64,000 nt of DNA. Source: an uncultured Oscillospiraceae bacterium (GTDB lineage: Bacteria; Bacillota; Clostridia; Oscillospirales; Oscillospiraceae). Below the pieces are notes generated by a model. That model saw only the letters and a program-made list of their open reading frames with translations. It was not told where the DNA came from and made no database searches. This document shows, piece by piece, positions 41,827 to 51,635 of the stretch (position 1 is the stretch's first letter; each line of letters begins with the position of its first letter). The position numbers and the translations under genes are program-made. The stretch covers positions 1 to 64,000 of the forward strand of contig CANQMO010000001.1 of the NCBI GenBank assembly GCA_947624985.1, in the 5' to 3' direction.

Positions 41827-42660
41827 TCACTTGACCGCGCCAGCAACGGCCTCGGTAAAGCTCTTTTGCAGGATGAAGAACACGATGACCGTGGGCAGGG
41901 TGCAGATGGTGACGCCCGCCATGACCACGCCGTAGTCCACCACATAGCCGCTGAGCAGGTTCGCGACCAGCATGGGCATGGTGATGGAGTCGGCTGTCTG
42001 TAGGATGACCTTGGGCCACAGGTAGGCGTTCCAGGTGTTCATGAACGTGATGGTGGCCGCCGCCGCGAAGGTGGGGCGCATCATGGGCACGAACATGCGG
42101 GTGAAGATACCGATCTCGCTCAGGCCGTCCACACGGGCCGCCTCCAGAACTTCCTTGGGGAAGGTCCGGGCGTTGTTGCGGAACAGCATGATCAGAAACG
42201 GCGTGGACAGGCTGGGCAGGATGTATCCGATGTACTTGTTGACAAAGCCCATCTTGGTGAACATCTGGAACAGGGGCACCAGGATGGCCACGAAGGGCAC
42301 CATCATGCTCATCATGATCAGGGCCATCACGGCGTCCTTGCCCTTGTCGTGGAAGATCTCAAAGCCATAGCCCGCGACGGAGCAGATGGCCAGGCTCAGC
42401 ACCAGCACCAGAACCGTGTTGATCACGGAGTTTTTGAACGCGTTCAGCACGTCCTGCTGGGCGAACAGGTTCTTCAGATTCTCCATCAGGTGGGAACTGG
42501 GCACCATCCTGCCGCCCAGGATCTCCGCCGTGGAGTTGAACGAGGAGATGAAGCACCAGTACAGGGGGAACACCGAGATAAGACTCATCAGGATCAAAAA
42601 CACATAGACCAGCGTTCTCTTTCCGTATTTTTTGAAGGTACCTTCACTCACGCTTATCAC
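41827..42660 (-). CDS. Sugar ABC transporter permease (CUT1, MalG-like)
   Basis: 277 aa; ILVPLFQMFTKMGFVNKYIGYILPSLSTPFLIMLFRN; EAARVDGLSEIGIFTRMFVPMMRP EAA motif. Confidence 0.93.
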   Translation of the reverse strand: MISVSEGTFKKYGKRTLVYVFLILMSLISVFPLYWCFISSFNSTAEILGGRMVPSSHLMENLKNLFAQQDVLNAFKNSVINTVLVLVLSLAICSVAGYGFEIFHDKGKDAVMALIMMSMMVPFVAILVPLFQMFTKMGFVNKYIGYILPSLSTPFLIMLFRNNARTFPKEVLEAARVDGLSEIGIFTRMFVPMMRPTFAAAATITFMNTWNAYLWPKVILQTADSITMPMLVANLLSGYVVDYGVVMAGVTICTLPTVIVFFILQKSFTEAVAGAVK

Positions 42661-43546
42661 CCACTTTCATCTGGATCGCGCTGAGCACGGCCACCAGGAT
42701 CAGAATAACGAAACTCATGGCCGCGGCATAGCCGAAGTTGGGGTTGTTCTGGAACATGGTGTTGTAGATGTAATGCGACATGGTGATGGTGGCATTGGCG
42801 GGTCCGCCCTTCGTCAGGTTCACCGATTCGTCGAACAGCTGCAGCGTACCGTTGGTGGACATGATGGCCGTCACCAGGATGATGGGCTTCAGCAGCGGGA
42901 TGGTGATCTTGAAAAGCTGGGTAGCGGCACCGGCGCCGTCGATGCGCGCCGCCTCATATACGGAGTAATCTATGCTCTGCATACTGGACAGATAGAAGAT
43001 CATATTGTAGCCCGTCCAGCGCCAGATCAGGGCGATGATGATCACCGCCTTGGCCGTGCCGGGGCTGTTGAGCCAGTTGACCGGCGCGTCCAGAATGCCG
43101 ATCTTCACTAGCACGGCGTTGACCATGCCGTCATAGGCGAACATGGTCCGGAAGATCAGAGAATAAGCCACCAGCGCCGTGGCGCAGGGCAGGAAGATAC
43201 AGGTGCGAAAGACGCCCTTGAATTTCAGCTGGTGATCGTTCAGCAGCGTGGCGAAGATCATCGCCAGCACCAGCATGATGGGCACCTGGATGATCAGGTA
43301 TGTAAAGGTGTTTTTCAGGCTCGTCTTGAATACATTGTCCTTCATCAGGAACTGATAGTTCCGGGTCAGGGGATCGGACCACGTCAGCGCGGTGGGCCGG
43401 CCGCCCTGGAAGGAGATCAGGAGGGCCCGGATCATGGGGTAGAAGCTCAGCCAGAAGATCAGCACTGTGGCGGGGATCAGGAAAAACCAGCCTATGATAT
43501 TCTGCTTCTGGTGCATGGTGAGCCTTCTCCCGGAAGTTTGAGTCAT
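42644..43546 (-). CDS. Sugar ABC transporter permease (CUT1, MalF-like)
   Basis: 300 aa; YEAARIDGAGAATQLFKITIPLLKP EAA motif. Confidence 0.93.
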   Translation of the reverse strand: MTQTSGRRLTMHQKQNIIGWFFLIPATVLIFWLSFYPMIRALLISFQGGRPTALTWSDPLTRNYQFLMKDNVFKTSLKNTFTYLIIQVPIMLVLAMIFATLLNDHQLKFKGVFRTCIFLPCATALVAYSLIFRTMFAYDGMVNAVLVKIGILDAPVNWLNSPGTAKAVIIIALIWRWTGYNMIFYLSSMQSIDYSVYEAARIDGAGAATQLFKITIPLLKPIILVTAIMSTNGTLQLFDESVNLTKGGPANATITMSHYIYNTMFQNNPNFGYAAAMSFVILILVAVLSAIQMKVGDKRE

Positions 43547-43603
43547 CGTAGCAACTCCCCTCTCTCGCTTTTTGATTTAAAGGGTGCGAAACGCTTTTAA
43601 GAG

Positions 43604-43638
43604 GACTGCCGCTCCGGAAAGCAGCCGAAGCGGCAGTC
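43604..43638 (-). terminator. Stem-loop between SBP and permease genes
   Basis: GACTGCCGCTcCGG...CCGaAGCGGCAGTC. Confidence 0.7.
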
Positions 43639-43673
43639 TGTTTTCAAGTCAAGCTATGACGGGACATCTCCGC

Positions 43674-44939
43674 TCAGAAGCCCATGGTGAATTCCGTGGT
43701 GTCCTGGGCGGTCTGCAGCTCGCTGTCCAGATCGGCGCCGTTCAGAGCGTTGGTGACGGCGGTACCCACGTTACCGCGGGCGTCATAGTAGAAGGGGCCG
43801 GTGACCTCGGCGGGAACGCTGTCGCCGAACTCCACGATCTTGGCAAAGACGGCGTCACCGTTGAAGAAGTCGCTGGGAGCGGTATAGTTGGAGCCCTCCT
43901 TCGCAGGACCATAGGTGGCGATGGCGGAGGTGGTGGGAAGGATCTCGTTGTAGAAGTCCACATTCCGATACATCTGCATGAAGTCCAGGGCCAGATCGAT
44001 ATCCTTGTTGTTGATGATAGCCCAGGAGGAGCCGCCGTTGTTGGAGTAGTTGGTGGCGCCGTCCACGCCCACCATAGCGGGCATGTTGGTGACCGCCCAC
44101 TTTCCGGCCTGATCTTCCAGGCTCATGATGGTGGAGAGGATCCAGCAGCCGGTAAAGGTGCCCACGACGGAGCCGTTGGACAGAGTGCCGATGTACTCGT
44201 CCCAGGAGTTGACCTCGATGAAGATGCCCTCGGCGACCATGGTGTTGTAGGTCTCGATAACAGCCTTCAGCTTTTCGTTGTCCTTCATGTTGACGGAGCC
44301 GTCCTCATTAAACATGGACCCGCCGCAGGACTGGAGCATGATCAGCACGGTGTCGACCGCGCCGGCCTGGCCGGACAGCATGGGCATACCGGTCTTTTCC
44401 TTTACGTCACGGCCAATCTCCAGGAACCGGTCCATGTCGATGTCGGTCAGGTCGTCCACGGTGTAGCCGGCCTCTTCCAGATAGTCGGTGCGCCAGGCGG
44501 CCACGACGGTGCCGGCGTCAAAGGGGATGCCGTAGTTACGCCCGTCCACAACAGACAGGCCCAGCTTCGCGGGCATGAAATCGGAGAAGTCGTACTCGTC
44601 GGTCAGATCATGATAGACCTCGGGATAGTTGGTGACGAACTTCTGGATGGAGTGGTCCTGCACCAGAACGATGTCGGGCAGGGTGCTGGTGTCGCCGTTG
44701 GAGGCGATGACACGGGACTCGATGTCCTCGGACAGGACTTCCTCGATGTCGATCTCAACATCGGGATGCTCCGCCTGATACATCTCCTTGGCCTTCTCCA
44801 TCGCGGCGATGTTGAAGGTCTGGTCCCAGCACCAGATGGTCAGCTTGCCGTCGGCCTGGTCGCCGGCTTCGGCAAACGCCACCGTGCCAAGGGAAAGGAC
44901 CATGACCAGCGCAAGCAGCAGAGAAATGAGCTTTTTCAT
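43674..44939 (-). CDS. Sugar ABC transporter extracellular substrate-binding protein
   Basis: Signal peptide MKKLISLLLALVMVLSLGTVAFA; GKLTIWCWDQTFNIAAMEKAKEMYQAEHPDVEIDIEE. Confidence 0.93.
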   Translation of the reverse strand: MKKLISLLLALVMVLSLGTVAFAEAGDQADGKLTIWCWDQTFNIAAMEKAKEMYQAEHPDVEIDIEEVLSEDIESRVIASNGDTSTLPDIVLVQDHSIQKFVTNYPEVYHDLTDEYDFSDFMPAKLGLSVVDGRNYGIPFDAGTVVAAWRTDYLEEAGYTVDDLTDIDMDRFLEIGRDVKEKTGMPMLSGQAGAVDTVLIMLQSCGGSMFNEDGSVNMKDNEKLKAVIETYNTMVAEGIFIEVNSWDEYIGTLSNGSVVGTFTGCWILSTIMSLEDQAGKWAVTNMPAMVGVDGATNYSNNGGSSWAIINNKDIDLALDFMQMYRNVDFYNEILPTTSAIATYGPAKEGSNYTAPSDFFNGDAVFAKIVEFGDSVPAEVTGPFYYDARGNVGTAVTNALNGADLDSELQTAQDTTEFTMGF

Positions 44940-45113
44940 GGGGTTCCTCCTTGATTTTTATTACCGGTCCGCTTCCGACGCGCCCGGTAGGTTGATAATC
45001 AAATCTTAGCACACGCGGACTTTCTCAATGGCTCATTTACGCTCCTGTTATGCGCATATTCGATTCTTTTTCGGCGTAATTCAACAGCGTAGTAAATAAT
45101 TCACAAAAAAATT

Positions 45114-45181
45114 AGGGCATTTTTGCCAAAAATGCCCTATGCGCGGAATGCCGCCGGCCCGAACGGGCCGGCGGCATTCCG
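45114..45181 (-). terminator. Tandem stem-loops forming the AraC-gene terminator
   Basis: Perfect 18-bp stem CGGAATGCCGCCGGCCCG-aa-CGGGCCGGCGGCATTCCG (45144-45181), then AGGGCATTTTT-gcc-AAAAATGCCCT (45114-45138) followed on the minus strand by AATTTTTTT. Confidence 0.88.
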
Positions 45182-45192
45182 ATACAGATCAT

Positions 45193-46008
45193 TCAAATAT
45201 GCGTGTTTTTGCGCCACTCCGCCGGGGACGTGCCCACATAGCGGCGGAAGTTGCGGTCGAACGTGGCCACAGAGGGAAAGCCGGTCTGCACGGCGATCTG
45301 GAGCACGGTCTCGTCGGTGCTGCGCAGCAGGTTCAGCGACCGGTTTATCCGATAGCGGTTCACATACTCCAGCGGTGCCATGCCCATGCTCCGGGCAAAC
45401 ACCTTCCGGAAATAGCTCACGCTCATGGCGCAGCTCGCGGCCAGGTCCTCCATGCGCAGCCTGCGCATATAGTTCTCCGACACATACCGCAGCGCCGGTT
45501 CCACGGGCCGCCGGGCGTCCGTATCGGCGGGCATGTCCCGCATGGCCGAACCCAGCGACCGGCTCATGATGGCCGCCAGCAGCGCCGTCATGGTCTCCAG
45601 CTCCATCCGGTCCGACTCCTGCCGCCGCCGGCCCAGCTCGAACATGGCCCGCAGCACGGACCGCAGGTCCCGGCAGTCCTCGTCCGCGTCAAAGTAGAGC
45701 CCCCGGCCCCGGGCTGTCTCCAGCATGGCCCGCAGCGCCGCCCGGTGCCGGCCCGGCGCCTCCCGCAGCAGCGTCTCCTCATCCACCAGCACATACTGCC
45801 AGTGGGTCATGGGCCTGCCCTGGTTCTGCTGGCAGTGGCGCAGCCCCCGGCCCACCGCCACGATGGACCCGGGCCCGAACTGCCGGCGGCTCCGGCCTAT
45901 CTCGACGGTCCCCTCTCCCGACAGGCACACGCCTATCTCCAGGCAGTTGTGGTAGTGGCTCCGGTCCGGCATGTAGGGCGGATACCAGGGGTTGTCGATC
46001 AGTCCCAC
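45193..46008 (-). CDS. AraC-family transcriptional regulator (N-terminus apparently frameshifted; full reading frame may reach 46127)
   Basis: Cupin-like N-domain SHYHNCLEIGVCLSGEG and C-terminal double HTH AASCAMSVSYFRKVFARSMGMAPLEYVNRYRINRSLNLL. Confidence 0.92.
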   Translation of the reverse strand: MGLIDNPWYPPYMPDRSHYHNCLEIGVCLSGEGTVEIGRSRRQFGPGSIVAVGRGLRHCQQNQGRPMTHWQYVLVDEETLLREAPGRHRAALRAMLETARGRGLYFDADEDCRDLRSVLRAMFELGRRRQESDRMELETMTALLAAIMSRSLGSAMRDMPADTDARRPVEPALRYVSENYMRRLRMEDLAASCAMSVSYFRKVFARSMGMAPLEYVNRYRINRSLNLLRSTDETVLQIAVQTGFPSVATFDRNFRRYVGTSPAEWRKNTHI

Positions 46009-46123
46009 CAGCGGGCTCTCTCCGCTCAGCTCATAATCCCGCTGCTCCCGGTTCGGGTCCTCGGCGCTGACCCGATCAGGGGTATATAACCCCCCCCGCC
46101 TATTTTGCGTTCATCGGCCCCAT

Positions 46124-46678
46124 TCATTCCTCATACCCGCCCACCCGGCCCGGGGCGATCCGGCGGATGTAGTCCCGCAGCTCCGGCGACGGCTGGAAAA
46201 AGACCTTCAGGGCCCGGCCGGACTGCTCCCCTACGCCGGTCAGATACATCACACTGCAGATATCGTCCGGGTCGTGGGCCGACACGTCGTAGGTGATGCG
46301 CCTGGGCACGGCGGCGGCGGAGTCCGCCTCCGCCTTCTCCAGCAGCGCGGACCCCTCCGGCCCCATGACGATCAGCTTCGTCAGGTCAAACTCCCCGAAG
46401 GTCACGGTCCTGGGCTTGGACTTGAGCCCGCTGGTCCGCTCCACGGTGAGCCGGGCCCCCTCCAGCTGGTACTGGTATGTGACCCGGGCCGCGCCCATGT
46501 AGTACCAGGACCCGAACAGGGTGCCCAGGGCCGGGAATAGCCAGATGGGGCCCTGCAGGGCGCCGAGGATCGTGAAGATCATCACGCAGAAGTACAAAAG
46601 CCACTGTATGACCCGGATGTGGCCCGGTATCTTCCGGGTCACGCTCTGGGTGTATCTGAACTCGTCATAGACTGCCAT
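46124..46678 (-). CDS. Hypothetical two-TM protein (DUF6106-like, tentative)
   Basis: 184 aa; WLLYFCVMIFTILGALQGPIWLFPALGTLFGSWYY hydrophobic pair followed by a PH-like beta-rich segment. Confidence 0.6.
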   Translation of the reverse strand: MAVYDEFRYTQSVTRKIPGHIRVIQWLLYFCVMIFTILGALQGPIWLFPALGTLFGSWYYMGAARVTYQYQLEGARLTVERTSGLKSKPRTVTFGEFDLTKLIVMGPEGSALLEKAEADSAAAVPRRITYDVSAHDPDDICSVMYLTGVGEQSGRALKVFFQPSPELRDYIRRIAPGRVGGYEE

Positions 46679-46732
46679 GGGCGCTCCTTTATCCGCCCGG
46701 GACGGGCAAGCGCCCGTCCCGGTGCCGTCATG

Positions 46733-48508
46733 TCAGATCCTGGTGTCCCACAGACCGCAGAAGCTGTCGATGGGATCCTTGCCGCGGAACGCCTCCGGGC
46801 CGGTCAGCAGCGCGTCCACCAGCGCGTCCATGGTGTAGGGTCTGGAATCGTAGGCGTTGATGTAGGTACGCACCGCGGGGATATCCGCCAGCATGGTGGG
46901 CAGGTTCACGCTGATGGCCACCACGGGCACCTCGAACACATACCAGGGTATCTCCCCGCCGCCCTTGCTCATGCCGAAGGCCGGGTGGCCGTTGGCCACG
47001 TCGCACAGGGTGATCACCAGGTCCATCTGGGAGACGAAGTCCGCGATGGCGTTCTTCCCGGCGAAGTACAGGTTCAGGCTGGGGGCCTGGCCCGCGGCGA
47101 TCTGCTTTTTGATCTTCTCCAGGGGGCTTTCGTAAATAAAGGCGTCAAAGCCCTTTTCGATGAGCCGGTCCCGGAGCTCCTCGGCGGGATCCTTCCGCTT
47201 GCCGCCCGCGCCCATGGCCATGGCCGCCAGCGCCGCCATGGGGCCGTCCGCCCCCTTCACATACACGATCATGACCCGCTTTGTCTTTTTCGGGTCAAGG
47301 GGCAGCACGCCCTGGTCCTTGTACTTCACCAGCGTGAGAGCGTCCCGGCTGATGGCCTCGGCGGTCTTTTTGTAGCCGGGCTCGCCCAGCACGGCGGGAA
47401 GCGCCTCGGCGGGCGGGACCAGCTCCTCTTTCGCCTTCTTGTTGAGACCCATGTGGGCCTTCAGGGCCAGGATACGGGTCAGCGCCTCGGTCATGCGCTC
47501 GGCGCTGATGACGCCGGTCTTATAGGCGTCCAGCATGGTCTGGAAGTCCTCGTCCGGGTCGTTGAAGAACAGGAACATGTCGCACCCGGCGTTGATGGCC
47601 GCAGGCAGCATATCCCGCCGCTTCATCCGGTCCGTCATGCCCACCATGTGGCTGGCGTCGGTGACCACCATGCCGTTGAAGCCCAGCTCGTCCCGGAGAA
47701 GGCCCGTCATGATCTCCGGGCACAGGGTGGCGGGCATCATCTCGTCGTCGGTGATCCCGGGCTTCACCTGGCGCATGTACTTGGGCAGCATGATGTGGCC
47801 GCCCATGATGGCGTCCAGCCCGCCGTCGATGAGGGTCTTATAGACCTTGCCGTAGGTGGCCATCCACTGGTCGTGGTCGAATTCGTTGATGTTGTTGGCC
47901 ATATGGGCGTCCCGGTAATCCTGGCCGTTGCCGGGGAAGTGCTTGGCGGCGCAGGCGAAGCCGGGTATGGTGTGGGCCCCGTCCAGATACGCCCGGCTCA
48001 TGGCGGCCACCCGCTCCGGGTCGTTGCCGAAGGCCCGGGAGATGATCTCCTCGTTCTGCCAGTTGTAGTGGATGTCGCACACCGGCGCGAAGGCCATATT
48101 GCAGCCGATGGCCGCGGCCTGCTCGTTGGCCATGCGGCCCAGGTCGTGGGCGTACTGCGCGTTGCCGGTGGCGCCGATCTTGATACCGGAGCCGATGTTC
48201 ACGCCGTCGGAGCAGGCCCCGTCGCCGCCCGCCTCGGTGTTGCAGGCGATGATGAGGGGCACCTTGGCGTACTTTTGCAGGATCCGGTTCTGCTCCAGCA
48301 CCTTTGCGCCGGGCATGCCGTTGTACCGGCAGCCGCCCAGATGATACTTCTCCATCAGTTCCTTCAGGTATGCCTCGTCCTGACTGGATGTCAGCTGGAA
48401 AAACAGCTGTCCCACCTTCTCCTCGTCGGTCATGCCCGCGATGGTGTCCCGGACCCAGGCGATGTCCTCATCGGAGAGGAAATAGGGTCTGGCTTTCATG
48501 TCTACCAT
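46733..48508 (-). CDS. GH3 family protein (beta-N-acetylhexosaminidase/NagZ-like, two-domain)
   Basis: MTDEEKVGQLFFQLTSS; CAAKHFPGNGQDYRDAH; GMVVTDASHMVGM. Confidence 0.9.
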   Translation of the reverse strand: MVDMKARPYFLSDEDIAWVRDTIAGMTDEEKVGQLFFQLTSSQDEAYLKELMEKYHLGGCRYNGMPGAKVLEQNRILQKYAKVPLIIACNTEAGGDGACSDGVNIGSGIKIGATGNAQYAHDLGRMANEQAAAIGCNMAFAPVCDIHYNWQNEEIISRAFGNDPERVAAMSRAYLDGAHTIPGFACAAKHFPGNGQDYRDAHMANNINEFDHDQWMATYGKVYKTLIDGGLDAIMGGHIMLPKYMRQVKPGITDDEMMPATLCPEIMTGLLRDELGFNGMVVTDASHMVGMTDRMKRRDMLPAAINAGCDMFLFFNDPDEDFQTMLDAYKTGVISAERMTEALTRILALKAHMGLNKKAKEELVPPAEALPAVLGEPGYKKTAEAISRDALTLVKYKDQGVLPLDPKKTKRVMIVYVKGADGPMAALAAMAMGAGGKRKDPAEELRDRLIEKGFDAFIYESPLEKIKKQIAAGQAPSLNLYFAGKNAIADFVSQMDLVITLCDVANGHPAFGMSKGGGEIPWYVFEVPVVAISVNLPTMLADIPAVRTYINAYDSRPYTMDALVDALLTGPEAFRGKDPIDSFCGLWDTRI

Positions 48509-48607
48509 GGTCTGGCGCCTCCTTTATAGTATTTTCATGATATCATACTCCGATTATAAATGCTGCTCACCCAAAACGCAAACACTTCTTTGCCGTCCCG
48601 TCCGGCG

Positions 48608-48943
48608 CTATTTCACGAATTTCTGGATAGCGTCGCACAGCTCCTCCACGGCGGCGTGGTCCCCGGCGGAGATGGCGTCCACCATACAGTGGCGCATGTG
48701 GTCCTGCAAAATGACCTTGCCGGTGCTGTTCAGAGCGGAGCGCACCGCGGCGAGCTGGACCAGGACCTCGGAGCAGTCCTCCCCCTGCTCCACCATCCGC
48801 TTCACCTTTTCCAGGTGGCCGATGGCCCGGGCCAGGCGGTTGAGCACCACCTTCTGGTTTTCGTGGACATGGCCGTGGCTGTGGGGGATGCCGTGGCTGT
48901 GGCAGTAGGCGTGGTCGTGGTCATGGATATGTTCTTCACTCAT
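48608..48943 (-). CDS. CsoR/RcnR-family metal-sensing repressor with His-rich N-terminal extension
   Basis: MSEEHIHDHDHAYCHSHGIPHSHGHVHENQKVVLNRLARAIGHLEKVKRMVEQGEDCSEVLVQLAAVRSALN. Confidence 0.93.
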   Translation of the reverse strand: MSEEHIHDHDHAYCHSHGIPHSHGHVHENQKVVLNRLARAIGHLEKVKRMVEQGEDCSEVLVQLAAVRSALNSTGKVILQDHMRHCMVDAISAGDHAAVEELCDAIQKFVK

Positions 48944-48966
48944 GGCGGGCTCCTTTGTGTTTTTGT

Positions 48967-49010
48967 ATCCCCCCACCCGGCTTGTGCGGGGGGATGGCGT
49001 CTGATAAAAT
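48967..49010 (+). promoter_or_regulatory. nik-type operon promoter with G/C-tract operator-like inverted repeat
   Basis: ATCCCCCC-N13-GGGGGGAT; TTGTGC-17 nt-TAAAAT with the G6 tract inside the spacer. Confidence 0.7.
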
Positions 49011-49062
49011 CTCCGTATCAAAATAATTATACCGGCTCCCGGCGAAAAAGGAAAGGCAAAAC

Positions 49063-50604
49063 ATGAAAAAAACAAGACGACTGACCGCGCTCATCCTGGC
49101 GGCGCTGGCGCTGGCCGCCATGGGGGCCCCGGCGCTGGCCGACGGCGGGGAGACCACGCTTGTCTACGCCAGCGGCGACTATACCCGTATCGATCCGGCC
49201 ATGGACGAGCACGGGGAGATCAACCTGCTGCTGTTCAACGGCCTCACCGCCCACGACGGGGATAACAACGTGGTCCCCGGTCTGGCGGATAACTGGGAGG
49301 TCGACCAGGCCGGCTGCGCCTACACCTTCCACCTGGCGGAAAACGCCCGCTGGCACGACGGCGAGGCCGTCACCGCCGAGGACGTGAAGTTCACCATCGA
49401 GGCCATCATGGACCCGGCCAATGCCTCGGAGAACGCCCCAAATTACGAGGACGTGACGGCCATCAACGTATTGGACGAGCACACCGTCCAGTTCGTGCTG
49501 TCGGCGCCCAATGCGGCCTTTCTGGACTACATGACCATGCCGGTGCTGCCCAAACATCTGCTGGAGGGGGAGGACTTTCAGACCTCCGACTTTTTCCGCC
49601 ATCCGGTGGGCACCGGTCCCTACAGGCTGGAGCGCTGGGACGAGGGGCAGGCCATCACGCTGGTGAAGAACGAGGACTATTTCCGCGGCCCCGCCCACAT
49701 CGACCGGATCATCTTCAAGATCGTGCCGGACGACAACGCCCGGGCCATGCAAATGCGCTCCGGCGAACTGGACCTGGCCCTGCTGACGCCCCGGGACGCG
49801 GACAGCTTTGCCGCTCTGGACGGATATACCGTTTACAACATGAGGACCGCCGACTACCGGGGCATCCTCTTCAATTTCCGAAACGAGTACTGGCAGAAAA
49901 ATCGGGACATCATCCCCGCCGTCTGCTGCGGTATCGACCGCCAGGCCATCGTGGACGGGGTGATACTCGGCCACGGGGAGGCGGCCTACGGCCCCCTCCA
50001 GCGCAACGTCTACAACTGCGAGGATGTGGAGCGCTATGACTACGACCCCGACCGGGCCCGCTCCATTCTGGAGGCCGCCGGCGCCGAGATGGGGGACGAC
50101 GGGTTCTACCGCCGGGACGGGGAAAAGCTGGGCTTCGTCATAGACGTGGCCGCGGGGGATCAGGTCCGGCTGGACATCGCCCAGGCGGCGGCCCAGCAGC
50201 TTCGCCGGATCGGTCTGGACGTGACCGTGGAGATACCCGCCGTGGTGGACTGGGGCGGCCAGATGGCCTACCTCATCGGCTGGGGCAGCCCCTTTGACGC
50301 GGACGACCACACCTACAAGGTGTTCGGCACGGACAAGGGCGCCAATTACTCCGGCTACTCCAACGCCGACGTGGACGAATGCCTGACCCAGGCCCGGCAG
50401 ACCGATGACCCGGCGGCGCGGGCCGAGGCGTACGCCGATTTCCAGCGGGCCCTGGCGGCGGACCCGGCCTATGCCTTCATCTGCTACATCGACGCGGACT
50501 ATGTGGCCGGCGCCGCCATTCACGGCATCGATCCGGACACGGTCATGGGCCACCACGGGGTGGGTATCTTCTGGAACGTGACGCAGTGGGAGATCGAGCG
50601 ATGA
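49063..50604 (+). CDS. ABC transporter substrate-binding protein (family 5; nickel ligand inferred from context)
   Basis: Signal peptide MKKTRRLTALILAALALAAMGAPALA; NWEVDQAGCAYTFHLAENARWHDGEAVTAEDVKF. Confidence 0.87.
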   Translation: MKKTRRLTALILAALALAAMGAPALADGGETTLVYASGDYTRIDPAMDEHGEINLLLFNGLTAHDGDNNVVPGLADNWEVDQAGCAYTFHLAENARWHDGEAVTAEDVKFTIEAIMDPANASENAPNYEDVTAINVLDEHTVQFVLSAPNAAFLDYMTMPVLPKHLLEGEDFQTSDFFRHPVGTGPYRLERWDEGQAITLVKNEDYFRGPAHIDRIIFKIVPDDNARAMQMRSGELDLALLTPRDADSFAALDGYTVYNMRTADYRGILFNFRNEYWQKNRDIIPAVCCGIDRQAIVDGVILGHGEAAYGPLQRNVYNCEDVERYDYDPDRARSILEAAGAEMGDDGFYRRDGEKLGFVIDVAAGDQVRLDIAQAAAQQLRRIGLDVTVEIPAVVDWGGQMAYLIGWGSPFDADDHTYKVFGTDKGANYSGYSNADVDECLTQARQTDDPAARAEAYADFQRALAADPAYAFICYIDADYVAGAAIHGIDPDTVMGHHGVGIFWNVTQWEIER

Positions 50605-51635
50605 CAGCCGACGCCGACCGGGCGGAAAAGCTTCTGGACGTCGGGCGCCTGTCCGTGACCTTCGCCTCCCCCGCCGGGGCGGTGGAGGCGGTGCGGGACG
50701 TGTCGCTGGACCTGGCCCCGGGGGAGATACTGGCCATCGTGGGCGAATCGGGCTGCGGCAAGAGCGCGCTGTGCAGGGCCATCATGAAGCTGCTGCCGGC
50801 GAGCGCCCGGGTACAGGCGGACCGGCTGGCCGTGGCCGGGACGGACATCCGCGGCCTGTCGGAGCGGGACATGTGCGCGCTGCGGGGCCGGCTGTGCTCC
50901 ATGGTCTTTCAGGACCCCATGACCAGTCTGGACCCCACCATGCGTATCGGCGCGCAGATAGCCGAGGCCGTGCTGGCCCACGAGCCGGGGATGAAAAAAG
51001 ACGCGGTCCGGCGGCGGGTCCTGGAGCTCATGGATATGGTGGGCATTGAAGACCCCCCGGCCCGCTACAGGCTCTATCCCCACGATCTCTCCGGCGGCAT
51101 GCGCCAGCGGGCCGTGCTGGCCATCGCCCTGGCCTCCCGGCCCCGGCTGCTCATCGCCGACGAGCCCACCACAGCCCTGGACGTGACGGTCCAGGGCCAG
51201 ATACTGGACCTTTTGCGGGATATCCAGCGCGGGCTCGGCGCCGGCGCCGTGCTGGTCACCCACGACCTGGCCGTGGCGGCCCGGGCGGCGGACCGGACGG
51301 CGGTCATGTACGCGGGCAGGATCGTGGAGATCGGCACCACGGAGGAGATATTCTATGACCCCCGCCACCCCTATACCTGGGGGCTGCTGGCGAGCCTGCC
51401 CTCTCTGGCGGCGGAGGGCAGACCTCTCTATGCCATCCCCGGCATGCCCCCCACCCTCTCGCCCCCGCCCAAAGGGGACGCCTTCGCCTGCCGCAACCGG
51501 TATGCTCTGGCCATCGACTACGACCAGGCTCCGCCTCTGTTCCAGGTCAGCCCCACCCACTACGCGGCCACATGGCTGCTGGACCCGCGCGCCCCGGCGG
51601 TAGCGCGCCCTGTGGGAGGTGAGCTACATGTGTGA
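50601..51635 (+). CDS. ABC transporter ATP-binding protein (NikD/OppD-like)
   Basis: [46 protein letters not shown] coupling to the SBP gene. Confidence 0.92.
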   Translation: MTADADRAEKLLDVGRLSVTFASPAGAVEAVRDVSLDLAPGEILAIVGESGCGKSALCRAIMKLLPASARVQADRLAVAGTDIRGLSERDMCALRGRLCSMVFQDPMTSLDPTMRIGAQIAEAVLAHEPGMKKDAVRRRVLELMDMVGIEDPPARYRLYPHDLSGGMRQRAVLAIALASRPRLLIADEPTTALDVTVQGQILDLLRDIQRGLGAGAVLVTHDLAVAARAADRTAVMYAGRIVEIGTTEEIFYDPRHPYTWGLLASLPSLAAEGRPLYAIPGMPPTLSPPPKGDAFACRNRYALAIDYDQAPPLFQVSPTHYAATWLLDPRAPAVARPVGGELHV

